DNA of 64,000 nt from Mucilaginibacter inviolabilis. GTDB taxonomy: Bacteria; Bacteroidota; Bacteroidia; Sphingobacteriales; Sphingobacteriaceae. Positions 9,066-17,255 of the stretch are shown in pieces. The number at the start of each line of letters is the position of its first letter. The stretch's first letter is position 1. Below the pieces are notes generated by a model. It was not told the origin of the DNA and did not search any database. It saw only the letters and a list, made by a program, of their open reading frames with translations. A program made the translations under genes and the position numbers. Location of the stretch: the NCBI RefSeq assembly GCF_011089895.1, contig NZ_JAANAT010000005.1, positions 186,001-250,000 of the forward strand, in the 5' to 3' direction.

Positions 9066-9215
9066 GGATTGAGCCTAAAGTCTTGAGTTCTGATTCTTAA
9101 GTCGTAACTGAATAAAAAGGGCTCTTGATTATATCGAGTTTAGTTAAAAATCAATTAATAATTTGAATTTTGGGCTCAGAACTCAAGACTTCAGGCTCAG
9201 AACTTCATACTTTTC
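9066..9215. repeat. Palindromic word-repeat island B (AGTCTTGAGTTCTGA type)
   Basis: TGAGCCTAAAGTCTTGAGTT (from about 9068) is matched by an inverted copy AACTCAAGACTTCAGGCTCA ending near 9199. The words CTCAGAACT and AAGTC recur within the arms. It lies between divergent genes and ends just before the -7 box of yicC. Confidence 0.7.
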
Positions 9216-9235
9216 AAACTTCAAAACAAAAACCC

Positions 9236-9243
9236 TATCTTTG
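9236..9243 (+). promoter_or_regulatory. -7 promoter box touching the yicC start
   Basis: TATCTTTG is an exact TAnnTTTG match and ends 3 bases before the yicC ATG at 9247. Transcription would start at or beside the start codon, implying a leaderless or nearly leaderless mRNA. Confidence 0.5.
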
Positions 9244-9246
9244 CAC

Positions 9247-10122
9247 ATGATAAAATCCATGACAGGGTATGGAATTGCCAGTTTTGACTCCGGTAATACT
9301 AAATATACCGTTGAGATCAAATCCCTGAACAGCAAATTCCTTGAACTATCCCTTCGCTTGCCAAAAATATTCTCTGAAAAAGAGTTTCAGCTGCGTAATG
9401 ATTGCAGTAAGCAAATTGAACGTGGTAAAGTAAACCTGTCTATCAACATTGAACAGGTAAATACGGCAGTAAAAGCTGCGGGTATTGATAAGGATTTACT
9501 TAAACAATACTACCTGCAGCTAAAAGAGGTAAGTCAGGAACTTAACGAACCCACTACCAACCTGTTACAGCTTGCCTTAGGTTTGCCCGAGGTGGTAAAA
9601 TATGACGACGAAACGGCATCAGAAGATGAATGGAAATTGGTTGAAAAAACATTTCAACAGGCTTTGGCTGCATTTCAGCAATTCCGATCGGATGAAGGCA
9701 ACGTACTCGAAAATGATGTAAAACACCGCATCAATATCATCCTGAAAAACCTGGAACTGGTGGAATTGGAAGATCCTAAACGGGTACCCCTGATACGTGA
9801 ACGTCTGAATACATTTTTAAGCGAAGCTGCCGACAGGGAAGCTATCGACCAAAATCGTTTTGAGCAGGAACTGATATACTATATTGATAAACTGGATATC
9901 ACCGAGGAAAAAATACGACTGAAAACACATTGTGAGTATTTTATCGAAACCCTGAAAAATGCTGATGCAAACGGTAAAAAGCTCGGTTTTATCTCGCAGG
10001 AGATCGGTCGCGAAATAAATACGCTGGGCTCCAAAGCCAACGATGCCAACATCCAGAAACTGGTAGTAGGCATGAAAGAAGAGCTTGAAAAAATTAAAGA
10101 ACAACTGTTAAACGTTTTATAG
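9247..10122 (+). CDS. yicC: YicC/YloC family endoribonuclease
   Basis: 291 residues from ATG at 9247. The frame is open back to 9163, but that part is island B and the promoter box, and the family always begins MIKSMTGYG. The N-terminal domain (TVEIKSLNSKFLELSLRLP) and the C-terminal DUF1732 domain (KLGFISQEIGREINTLGSKANDANIQ...VVGMKEELEKIKEQLLNV) are complete. YicC-type proteins are RNases reported to act on small or structured RNAs. It leads the group yicC-gmk-nadD, an order common in Bacteroidota. Acting on RNA in a genome full of hairpin islands is notable but not evidence of a link. Confidence 0.92.
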   Translation: MIKSMTGYGIASFDSGNTKYTVEIKSLNSKFLELSLRLPKIFSEKEFQLRNDCSKQIERGKVNLSINIEQVNTAVKAAGIDKDLLKQYYLQLKEVSQELNEPTTNLLQLALGLPEVVKYDDETASEDEWKLVEKTFQQALAAFQQFRSDEGNVLENDVKHRINIILKNLELVELEDPKRVPLIRERLNTFLSEAADREAIDQNRFEQELIYYIDKLDITEEKIRLKTHCEYFIETLKNADANGKKLGFISQEIGREINTLGSKANDANIQKLVVGMKEELEKIKEQLLNVL

Positions 10123-10125
10123 CAT

Positions 10126-10200
10126 AGTCATTGAGTCATCGGGTCATTAAGTCATTACATAATAAGATGAATAATGACCCGATGATACTAATGACCCAAT
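10126..10200. repeat. Palindromic word-repeat island C (GTCATTGGGTCATTA type)
   Basis: Left arm: GTCATTGAGTCATCGGG followed by TCATTAAGTCATTA. Right arm: TAATGACCCGATGATACT followed by AATGACCCAATGAC. Each arm is a degenerate tandem of a GTCAT-containing word, and the arms are near reverse complements. The right arm ends over an ATG (10199) that could be mistaken for the gmk start. Confidence 0.75.
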
Positions 10201-10213
10201 GACAGAATCAAGA

Positions 10214-10795
10214 ATGTCCATAGAAGGTAAACTCATCATATTCTCAGCCCCATCGGGAGCAGGCAAAACCACCATCGTACATCACCTGCTTAGCAAAATG
10301 CCGGAGCTTGAATTTTCCATTTCGGCAACCACCCGTGAATGCCGTGGCGATGAGGTGCATGAAAAAGATTATTACTTTATCAGCAAGGAAGAATTTTTGC
10401 ACCGTATTGCCAAAAAACAGTTTGTGGAGTTTGAAGAGGTTTACAGCGGTACATTTTACGGTACTCTGCGTACCGAAATTGAACGCATTTGGGCAAAAGG
10501 TAAAACCGTGATATTTGACATTGACGTAGAAGGCGGCATGCACCTGAAACGCAAGTACGACGGGCAGGCCCTGGCCATATTTGTACAGCCCCCATCGCTG
10601 GAAGTTTTGATAGAACGCCTTACTGGTCGTGGTACTGACAGTGAGGAAAAGCTAAAAGAACGCTTTGCCAAAGCCGAAAAAGAGCTAAAATACGCCCCAC
10701 AGTTTGACATTATCCTCAAAAATTACGATCTTGAAACGGCTTGTAAGGAAGCCGAGGAATTGGTAAAAAACTTTATTAGCCCCCCAGCCCCCTAA
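10214..10795 (+). CDS. gmk: Guanylate kinase
   Basis: 193 residues from ATG at 10214 (MSIEGKLIIFSAPSGAGKTT). An in-frame ATG at 10199 adds five residues but belongs to the right arm of island C. It phosphorylates GMP to GDP. The P-loop SAPSGAGKTT is at about residues 10-19, the GMP-binding FSISATTRECRGDEVHEKDYYF follows, and RLTGRGTDSEEKLKERF is the lid region. The C-terminus VKNFISPPAP is odd: the last five residues and the TAA stop are encoded by the left arm of the C-rich repeat at 10778-10803. The catalytic core is unaffected. Confidence 0.96.
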   Translation: MSIEGKLIIFSAPSGAGKTTIVHHLLSKMPELEFSISATTRECRGDEVHEKDYYFISKEEFLHRIAKKQFVEFEEVYSGTFYGTLRTEIERIWAKGKTVIFDIDVEGGMHLKRKYDGQALAIFVQPPSLEVLIERLTGRGTDSEEKLKERFAKAEKELKYAPQFDIILKNYDLETACKEAEELVKNFISPPAP

Positions 10796-10878
10796 AGGGG
10801 GAGTTCTGAATAACTCATTCAGAGCAGGGGCCCTACAAAAACATTATTAATCATTCCCCCTTCAGGGGGTTAGGGGGC
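10778..10878. repeat. C/G-rich paired element between gmk and nadD
   Basis: Left arm 10778-10803 reads AGCCCCCCAGCCCCC then TAAAGGGGGAG. Right arm 10854-10878 reads TTCCCCCTTCAGGGGG then TTAGGGGGC. Each arm contains its own small palindrome (CCCCCTAAAGGGGG type) and the two arms are inverted relative to each other. Inside is a separate hairpin, TCTGAAT-aact-cATTCAGA, and the palindrome AGGGGCCCT. The left arm supplies the gmk stop codon and the right arm ends 5 bases before the nadD ATG. Confidence 0.85.
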
Positions 10879-10883
10879 ACCAC

Positions 10884-11456
10884 ATGAAAATAGGCTTACT
10901 GTTTGGTTCATTTAATCCCATACACATTGGGCACTTGATTATTGCCAATTATATGGCTAATCATACCACGCTTGATAAAGTTTGGCTGGTGGTATCGCCA
11001 CAAAATCCGCTTAAAAAGTATGGCGATCTGATCAATACTTATGACAGGTTAGAAATGGCCAAACTAGCTACAGATCATGCCACCAATATTAGCGTAAGCG
11101 ATGTGGAACTAAAATTACCCCAGCCATCCTACACCATTGATACACTCGCCCATCTGAAAGAAAAATATCCCGAACATGACTTTGCCCTCATCATGGGATC
11201 TGACAACCTGGGTACGCTGCATAAATGGAAGAATTACAAGCTGATATTGCGCGATTATAAAATATATGTATATCCCCGTCCTGGTTATGAAAATGCCGAG
11301 CTCGCCGATCATCCAGCGGTTACTATCACCATGACCCCGCAAATGGAACTATCGGCAACTTTCATCCGTAAATCCATCGCCGAAAAAAAGAACGTACAAT
11401 ATTTTGTACCCGACCCGGTCTTGAAATTTATTGAAAGCAAGGGACTATATAGGTAA
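10884..11456 (+). CDS. nadD: Nicotinate-nucleotide adenylyltransferase
   Basis: 190 residues. It transfers AMP to nicotinate mononucleotide in NAD synthesis. The nucleotidyltransferase signature is GLLFGSFNPIHIGHL at residues 4-18 (the HxGH motif), and the second signature LSATFIRKSI (ISxTxIR type) is near residue 155. It is the usual partner of gmk in Bacteroidota. Its leader is made of the right arm of the C/G-rich element, so the ribosome-binding region is GGGGGTTAGGGGGC, which could pair with the left arm in a readthrough transcript from gmk. Confidence 0.95.
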   Translation: MKIGLLFGSFNPIHIGHLIIANYMANHTTLDKVWLVVSPQNPLKKYGDLINTYDRLEMAKLATDHATNISVSDVELKLPQPSYTIDTLAHLKEKYPEHDFALIMGSDNLGTLHKWKNYKLILRDYKIYVYPRPGYENAELADHPAVTITMTPQMELSATFIRKSIAEKKNVQYFVPDPVLKFIESKGLYR

Positions 11457-11499
11457 TCTATCATCTGGTCTTGATTCTTATTTCTTGATTCTATCTTCC

Positions 11500-11507
11500 T
11501 ATCTTTG
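11500..11507 (+). promoter_or_regulatory. -7 promoter box touching the miaE start
   Basis: TATCTTTG ends 5 bases before the GTG start at 11513. The preceding bases (TCTTGATTCT, TTCTTGATTCT, TATCTTCC) are again short repeated words. Confidence 0.45.
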
Positions 11508-11512
11508 TTCCT

Positions 11513-12112
11513 GTGAGCGAAAAAACCATATTGAAACTACAGCTGCCTACCGATCCGCTTTGGGTTAAAAACGTGGTGGAAAGCAATATTGAGGAGTTAC
11601 TGACCGATCATGCTTTTTGCGAGCAGAAGGCCGCCAGCAATGCCATTACCCTTATTGTACAAAACCCTAATCTGAACGACCTGGTTCAGGAGATGGCGCT
11701 GCTGGTTCAGGAAGAGATGGATCACTTTAAACGCGTACATGATATTATACTCCAACGCGGCTTTGTACTAGGCCGCGAGCGCAAGGATAATTATGTGAAT
11801 GAGCTGCGCAAATTCATCATCATAGGCGGTGGTCGTGAAGCTCAATTGATCGACAGACTGCTATTTTCGGCCATGATAGAAGCACGCAGCTGCGAACGGT
11901 TCAAAGTACTGTCAGAAAATATTGACGATACTCATTTATCCGAATTTTACCACGAGCTCATGGTGAGCGAAGCCACCCATTATGCTATGTTCATTCGCCT
12001 GGCCAAAAAATACGCTGTTGAAATTGATGTGGATAAACGCTGGGCCGAGTTTTTGAAATATGAAGCCCAGGTGATCCAGAACTACGGCAAAAGCGAAACC
12101 ATACACGGGTAA
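11513..12112 (+). CDS. miaE: tRNA 2-methylthio-N6-isopentenyladenosine-37 hydroxylase
   Basis: 199 residues with a GTG start. It hydroxylates the modified adenosine next to the anticodon in tRNAs reading UNN codons, using a di-iron centre in a four-helix bundle. Candidate iron ligands are visible: Glu in DHAFCEQKAAS, QEEMDHFKRVH (ExxH), EARSCERFK, and SEATHYAMF (ExxH). The opening LPTDPLWVKNVVE and the GRERKDNYVNELRK block are typical of the family. The start is decided by the -7 box five bases upstream. It is transcribed like nadD but with its own promoter. Confidence 0.9.
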   Translation: MSEKTILKLQLPTDPLWVKNVVESNIEELLTDHAFCEQKAASNAITLIVQNPNLNDLVQEMALLVQEEMDHFKRVHDIILQRGFVLGRERKDNYVNELRKFIIIGGGREAQLIDRLLFSAMIEARSCERFKVLSENIDDTHLSEFYHELMVSEATHYAMFIRLAKKYAVEIDVDKRWAEFLKYEAQVIQNYGKSETIHG

Positions 12113-12181
12113 TTCATCTATACAAACAGCCTAAATACCGATACATTTTTTATTAACGGCTTTGAATGCGTTACTTTATAC

Positions 12182-13378
12182 ATGTCGCGCTTTAAAGCCT
12201 TTTCCGTTATTATACATATTGCCGGCTGGTTATTATTTATGGCCTTCCCGCTGCTATTCTTAAGTAATCGCTGGCAGGGCGATATCACCTGGTCTATATT
12301 AGAAAAGCACAGCTACTGGTTATTCTGCTATACCTACGTTTTTCTTTTTTACAGCAATGCATACTTTTTTATCCCTGCATTCTTTTTAAAAAGAAGATAC
12401 GTGTTATACAGCATCATTGTACTATTGCTGTTTGGCGGGGTATATTATCTGCAGCCTTTTGACAAATTGTTACGCAGTATCGGGCACCGAACAATGGGTA
12501 TGTATGGACGTGCCCGGCCGCCATTTGGGTCATTTCCGCCGGGTTATCCAGGTCCTGAAACCATGCCAACAGATGGAATAATGGGATCTCGTCCCGGATT
12601 TTCGGGAGATACGACGCGACAATTCCCACCACCCATGTTCCCCAACGGGCAACCTTATGGTAAACATCGTTTTTGGCGTTTACGACCAACCGACAGCATC
12701 AGCATATTTATATTTATCATGATCATGGCATTAAGTACCGCCATCAGGATCATACAACAATGGCGGCTCACCGAGCGCCGCGCCATACAGGCCGAGGCTG
12801 ATAAAACCACGGCCGAGCTATCCTTCCTAAAGGCCCAGATCAATCCGCATTTTTTATTCAATACGCTCAATAACATTTACACACTAGCCGTTATAAAGGA
12901 TGATCACGCCGCAGATAGCATCATGAAGTTATCCAATATTATGCGTTATGTAACCGATGATGTGGCAGCCGATATGGTTCCGCTGCAAAACGAGGTAGAC
13001 TGTATCAGCGATTATATCGAATTACAGCGTTTACGCATTGGTAATAATACCAGGGTCAATTTTATTGTGACGGGCGATATTGAAAGCAAAAAAATAGCGC
13101 CACTTGTGCTGATGACTTTTATTGAAAATGTATTTAAATACGGCGTAAGCAAACATGAAAAAACAACTATCGATATTAAGATTAGCGTGAGTGATACTGA
13201 TATTTCTTTTTTTTGCAGAAACCATATTTTTGTGCGCCGCGAGGAAAATCAGCGCGGTGGAATAGGCATCAGGAATACACAGCTGCGTTTAAATCATTTG
13301 TACCCTGAAAAGCATTTACTCAACATATGGAATGAGGATAAAGAGTATTCGGTACAGCTTATCATTAACCAGGTATAA
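12182..13378 (+). CDS. LytS-type sensor histidine kinase
   Basis: 398 residues. Hydrophobic segments at about 8-28, 45-68, 74-90 and 171-190 anchor it in the inner membrane. The catalytic part is the His_kinase family (PF06580): QINPHFLFNTLNNIY with the phosphorylated histidine at about 223, an N-box VLMTFIENVFKYGVSK and a G-box GGIGIRNTQLRLNHL. Between the third and fourth segments, residues about 103-161 form a loop very rich in Pro, Gly and Met with no recognised fold, probably the exposed sensing part. The response regulator gene begins 3 bases after its stop, so the two form one operon. The stimulus is unknown. Confidence 0.9.
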   Translation: MSRFKAFSVIIHIAGWLLFMAFPLLFLSNRWQGDITWSILEKHSYWLFCYTYVFLFYSNAYFFIPAFFLKRRYVLYSIIVLLLFGGVYYLQPFDKLLRSIGHRTMGMYGRARPPFGSFPPGYPGPETMPTDGIMGSRPGFSGDTTRQFPPPMFPNGQPYGKHRFWRLRPTDSISIFIFIMIMALSTAIRIIQQWRLTERRAIQAEADKTTAELSFLKAQINPHFLFNTLNNIYTLAVIKDDHAADSIMKLSNIMRYVTDDVAADMVPLQNEVDCISDYIELQRLRIGNNTRVNFIVTGDIESKKIAPLVLMTFIENVFKYGVSKHEKTTIDIKISVSDTDISFFCRNHIFVRREENQRGGIGIRNTQLRLNHLYPEKHLLNIWNEDKEYSVQLIINQV

Positions 13379-13381
13379 TTT

Positions 13382-14083
13382 ATGGCATTACAATGTATCG
13401 CTATTGACGATGAACCACTGGCGCTAAGACTGATAGCAGAATACGTATCGCACTTTCCGGCCCTGCAGCTGATTAAAACGTTTGATGATGCCATATCCGG
13501 CGCTGAGTTTTTAAAAACTAAACCCGTCGATCTGCTTTTTATTGATATTAATATGCCCGATATTACCGGTATCGATCTGGTACGATCGTTACCGGTAAAA
13601 CCCATAGTAATATTTACCACCGCCTATAAAAACTTTGCCTACGAAGGCTTTGAGCTGGAGGCACTGGACTATATCCTGAAACCTATCGATTTTAAACGCT
13701 TTGAAAAAGCCGTGGAAAAGGCTGTGGATTATTATCGATACAAAAACCCGGCAAGTAACGCACAGCCAGAAGAAAGTCTGTATGTATATTCGGAATACCG
13801 CATGGTAAAAATAGACCTGGCCGCCATTGAATATATCGAAAGTATGGAAGATTATATTAAGATACATCAAACCAATGCCCCAACGGTCCTTACATTGATG
13901 TCCCTGAAAAAAGTACTTGAAAAATTACCTCCCGATAAATTTCAGCGCATACACCGCAGTTATATTGTACCATTGAGCAAGATCCGTTCTATCCAGAACC
14001 GTAAAATTAAATTAACCGATGTAGAACTACCGGTAAGCGACAGCTATCATGATATTATCCGTAACTGGATGAAATTCAGATGA
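13382..14083 (+). CDS. LytR/AlgR-family response regulator
   Basis: 233 residues. The receiver domain (about 1-120) has the acidic pocket IDDEPLALRL, the phosphorylated Asp55 in LLFIDINMPDITG, Thr in FTTAYKNFA and Lys in LDYILKPID. The C-terminal LytTR DNA-binding domain (about 135-233) shows VKIDLAAIEYIESMEDYIKI, the RIHRSYIVPLSKI core and a tail ending VSDSYHDII. It is the partner of the kinase directly upstream. The target genes are not evident; the next gene, a dioxygenase-like lipoprotein, is the nearest candidate. Confidence 0.93.
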   Translation: MALQCIAIDDEPLALRLIAEYVSHFPALQLIKTFDDAISGAEFLKTKPVDLLFIDINMPDITGIDLVRSLPVKPIVIFTTAYKNFAYEGFELEALDYILKPIDFKRFEKAVEKAVDYYRYKNPASNAQPEESLYVYSEYRMVKIDLAAIEYIESMEDYIKIHQTNAPTVLTLMSLKKVLEKLPPDKFQRIHRSYIVPLSKIRSIQNRKIKLTDVELPVSDSYHDIIRNWMKFR

Positions 14084-14204
14084 AAAAACCGTGTCTATCG
14101 GCACAAAATCACTGTTTACCGATACATTCCGCGTCCTGGTTACTTCCCTATATACATTTACAGGCGTTAATAAACATTGTTTAACCTTATTAATCCTGTA
14201 GACC

Positions 14205-14945
14205 ATGGAACGTAAAAGCTTTCTTCGCACCTTTGCTGTAGCCGCAGCAGCGGGCCCTCTGCTCATTGAAGCCTGTAAAAAAGATTCGGCAGCTGCCCAA
14301 ACAGACAGTACCACTACCACTACTACATCAACCAACGGCACTACATGTACTACTACCCCAACGGAAACAGAGGGACCTTACCCTTATGTTGGTGGCGAAA
14401 TAACTAACCCGCTAAACCGGGCAGATGTTACCAGTGGACAAGCCGGGGTACCTCTGACTGTAAATTTCCTGGTAGTGAACGTAAACGACAACTGTAACGT
14501 AGTTACTGGCGCCCGGGTAGACATATGGCATTGCAATAAAGATGGCTATTACTCCGGATATGCCAACCAACCGGGCTTACTGGGCAGCAAAAGCTATGTG
14601 GGCGAAACCTGGTTGCGCGGATACTTATTGACAGATAGCTCAGGACTAGCCAAATTTACTACCATTTACCCTGGTTGGTATGGCGGCAGGGCCACGCACA
14701 TACACATGGAAGTTTTTGTGAATAGTGTATTAAAAAAAGTATCACAGCTTACTTTCTCTGAAACTATATCTGATGCCGTGCATGTTTCCACTCTATATGC
14801 CGCGCATGGTATAAACCCTATCCGCAACGCAAACGATAGTGTTTTTGGTGATTCGGCAACCGATCTTGCTCTGGAAACCCTGGCTTTAACTGGCAGCGTT
14901 TCAGCAGGATATTCGGGCACTTTTACCCTTGGCGTAGCACTTTAA
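14205..14945 (+). CDS. Intradiol ring-cleavage dioxygenase-like lipoprotein
   Basis: 246 residues. The N-terminus MERKSFLRTFAVAAAAGP ending LLIEAC looks like a lipoprotein (or Tat-like) signal. A threonine-rich linker (about 35-53) follows. The core resembles catechol-type intradiol dioxygenases: VDIWHCNKDGYYSGY and YPGWYGGRATHIHM contain the two tyrosines and two histidines expected for non-heme iron(III) binding (Tyr about 115, Tyr159, His165, His167). Secreted, lipid-anchored members are common in Bacteroidota and their substrates are mostly unknown. It stands 121 bases downstream of the two-component pair, with a palindromic island at its 3' end. Confidence 0.82.
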   Translation: MERKSFLRTFAVAAAAGPLLIEACKKDSAAAQTDSTTTTTTSTNGTTCTTTPTETEGPYPYVGGEITNPLNRADVTSGQAGVPLTVNFLVVNVNDNCNVVTGARVDIWHCNKDGYYSGYANQPGLLGSKSYVGETWLRGYLLTDSSGLAKFTTIYPGWYGGRATHIHMEVFVNSVLKKVSQLTFSETISDAVHVSTLYAAHGINPIRNANDSVFGDSATDLALETLALTGSVSAGYSGTFTLGVAL

Positions 14946-14948
14946 AAG

Positions 14949-15025
14949 TTTGACGTGATACGTTTGACGTTGTACGTTATTCCCCTTTCAAAACATATAA
15001 CGTATCACGTAAAACGAACAACCTA
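14949..15025. repeat. Palindromic word-repeat island E (ACGTGATACGTTTG type)
   Basis: Left arm: TTTGACGTGATACGTTTGAC followed by GTTGTACGTTAT. Right arm: ATATAACGTATCACGTAAAA followed by CGAAC. The arms share inverted ACGTGATACGT words separated by about 15 bases. Confidence 0.7.
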
Positions 15026-15046
15026 AAAACTCTAAAAATCAAGAAA

Positions 15047-15580
15047 ATGGCACTTATCAAATTAGCATATAAACAGATTATTGATGCATCGGTACGGGGT
15101 AAGTTTGAAAGAAATGTATTACAGGCATCGTACCAGGAGTTTTTACTCAAAATGCAGACCTACAATCCCAACCGGGAGTTTAAAACTTTTACTGCGTTAA
15201 AAGCACATGATGGCCGGGCCAACTCATTGCATTATAAATTGAGTTTTGCGGTTGGGCATTTTATACAAACGCTGGATAATAAGATACCCGGACTTGCTGA
15301 CAATCTGGGTAACCCTGTAAAATTTGAATTACCGCAATTTGAACTGATAGAATCGCATATCAATGATATTTCTTCGCACCAAGTGGCTATTACTTATACT
15401 ACCGGTATTTTAACCCTGGTTAATCAATTGGCGGAGTTTATGGTATTGGCAGAAGGCGATGTATCAGAAAAATTTGTGGTCGATACTTTTATATTAAAAA
15501 TGCAACATGGGCTTTCCATAACCAGTTACCAGGAGTATCAGCCCGAACCACTGTTTAAAGATAGTTTCCAGCAGGGTTAA
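15047..15580 (+). CDS. Conserved-looking hypothetical protein
   Basis: 177 residues, no family recognised. It has no signal peptide and no membrane segment, so it is probably cytoplasmic. Secondary structure looks mostly helical, with a central FELPQFELIESHIN and a C-terminal LTLVNQLAEFMVLAEGD. Composition is ordinary and codon use matches the neighbours, so it is probably a real gene. It follows island E and is followed by its own terminator before the convergent monooxygenase. I cannot propose a function. Confidence 0.65.
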   Translation: MALIKLAYKQIIDASVRGKFERNVLQASYQEFLLKMQTYNPNREFKTFTALKAHDGRANSLHYKLSFAVGHFIQTLDNKIPGLADNLGNPVKFELPQFELIESHINDISSHQVAITYTTGILTLVNQLAEFMVLAEGDVSEKFVVDTFILKMQHGLSITSYQEYQPEPLFKDSFQQG

Positions 15581-15614
15581 TTCTATTATCCTTTTTTTCA
15601 TGATGTCAGGTCGG

Positions 15615-15647
15615 GCGTCTGTGTGTTTTTACATGCAGGCGCTTTTT
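15615..15647 (+). terminator. Rho-independent terminator
   Basis: GCGTCTGTGTGT pairs, with wobbles, with ACATGCAGGCGC, followed by TTTTT. It lies between two convergent genes and is oriented for the plus-strand one. Confidence 0.6.
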
Positions 15648-15649
15648 GG

Positions 15650-17248
15650 TTATGTTTTAACAAAGCCAACTACATTCTGCAGGTAGTTATCCATCATGTC
15701 TATATCAACCACATCATTAATAAAACCGATGTGCATATCCGGGCGAATGATAAGGGCCTTTTTCTGTTTCTCTTTAATACCAAAAGCATCAAACACGTGT
15801 TGGTTTTTAGCTGATGGTGGCAGATAAAAAAAGTTAAGGGTGCCTGTATAATTCTGGGTGATCCATTTGGCAAGGGTAAACAGATCGAGCTCCTGCAATT
15901 TGCCTATGGTTATCATGGTAAAACCAGGCTTGCTGCACCATTCATGCAAATCTGTTTCCTGTTGTTTCTTTTCGTCGAACACTTTGAGGTAAGGAAGTCT
16001 GTCGCCGGCTTTTATGGGCGAATCATGACTGAGGTGCAGATTGATCTGGCTTTCGCGATAGCTGATCCCGGTTTGGGATATTCTCCTAAAAAAAGTTTCT
16101 CTTAATGCCGGTTTACCCCAAACGTTTTTCAGTATGGCAGGTAACGCCCATTTTTTGAACAGGCCTACAAACCAATTACGCGACAGTATCAGTTTAAAAA
16201 TACGATCGGTAGTATTCAATAGGTCTTTAGCTACCGGCATACGTTCGGCGGCATAGCTATCCAATACTTTTTCCTGCAATTGTTTGTTGACTACGCCGGC
16301 CAGTTTCCAGGCCAGGTTATAAGCATCCTGCAAACCAGTGTTCATGCCCTGTCCGCCCACAGGCGAATGGATATGCGCGGCGTCGCCAATTAAAAAACAC
16401 CTGTTCTGCCTGAAATTATCGGCCATTCGGTGATGCAGGCGGTAGGTGGTAAACCAGTTGGTATGTTCTACCCCAATAGTTTGCCTGGTAATGGCATTCA
16501 GAAAAGGCAATATTTCTTCTATTTGTAAATCTTCCTGCTGATCAAACCCTTCGGGCAGTTGGCCAACAATACGGTAGCACTGCTCCTCGGGCATTGGAAA
16601 AAATGCAGCAAACCCTTTTTTTGCTAAAAAGAGGGCTACCTTATCGCCAAAAGCATTATTGATTTTTACATCGGCCAGGTAAAATTGGTGTTGATAAGTA
16701 TCGCCATTAAAAGGTATCTGCAGCTGTTTCCGCACCAGGCTATGTGCACCATCGGCTCCAATGAGCCAATCGCAGGTGATGTGCTGGGTTTCTTCACCAG
16801 CCTGCAATTGCACCAGCACTTTACCCGCTTGTTGTTCTATGGTCAATAACGATGTATTCCAATAGACCGGGCAGCAATTGAGCGTTAAAAAATCGAGCAG
16901 AAGGCGTTCATTTTTACTTTGCTGATACAGATGTACAAACGGGAATGCTGTTTGAGTATCGCCTACATTACTTAATGATAATTCGGCTACTTCTTTGCCT
17001 TCCTGATTAAATACAACACCTGCAGCTTGCTTTCCCCCATTTATAATGGTATCAATAACACCTATTTGCCGGTATATCTCCAACGAACGGGCCTGCACGG
17101 CCAGTGCTTTGGAATGAGTGGTTGGCCCTTGTTTATTATCAATAATTACAGGCTGCACACCATAACGCAATAGCTGGGCGGCCATCATCAAACCCGAAGG
17201 CCCGGCCCCTACTATCAACACACTGGTATGCTGCTGCGTAACCGTCAT
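15650..17248 (-). CDS. FAD-dependent aromatic-type monooxygenase
   Basis: 532 residues, close to the usual length of PHBH-fold (PF01494) group A flavin monooxygenases with a C-terminal thioredoxin-like domain. The dinucleotide-binding GAGPSGLMMAAQLL is at the N-terminus, the LIGADGAHSLVRKQL (DG motif) is near residue 165, and FLIGDAAHIHSPVGGQGMN, the second FAD-binding block, is near 285-305. It resembles pentachlorophenol- or 3-(3-hydroxyphenyl)propionate-hydroxylase-like enzymes; the substrate is unknown. It is transcribed with the RsmI-like gene, 7 bases downstream of it. No ring-cleavage partner is on this strand, although an intradiol-like protein is encoded 0.7 kb away. Confidence 0.88.
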   Translation of the reverse strand: MTVTQQHTSVLIVGAGPSGLMMAAQLLRYGVQPVIIDNKQGPTTHSKALAVQARSLEIYRQIGVIDTIINGGKQAAGVVFNQEGKEVAELSLSNVGDTQTAFPFVHLYQQSKNERLLLDFLTLNCCPVYWNTSLLTIEQQAGKVLVQLQAGEETQHITCDWLIGADGAHSLVRKQLQIPFNGDTYQHQFYLADVKINNAFGDKVALFLAKKGFAAFFPMPEEQCYRIVGQLPEGFDQQEDLQIEEILPFLNAITRQTIGVEHTNWFTTYRLHHRMADNFRQNRCFLIGDAAHIHSPVGGQGMNTGLQDAYNLAWKLAGVVNKQLQEKVLDSYAAERMPVAKDLLNTTDRIFKLILSRNWFVGLFKKWALPAILKNVWGKPALRETFFRRISQTGISYRESQINLHLSHDSPIKAGDRLPYLKVFDEKKQQETDLHEWCSKPGFTMITIGKLQELDLFTLAKWITQNYTGTLNFFYLPPSAKNQHVFDAFGIKEKQKKALIIRPDMHIGFINDVVDIDMMDNYLQNVVGFVKT

Positions 17249-17255
17249 TTTTTAT

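Noticed and set aside
9163..9246. N-terminal extension of YicC
   Set aside because: Encoded by island B and the -7 box; the family begins MIKSMTGYG.
10854..10878. G-quadruplex in the C/G-rich arms
   Set aside because: Only two G5 runs per strand per arm; the self-complementary CCCCCTAAAGGGGG favours a hairpin.
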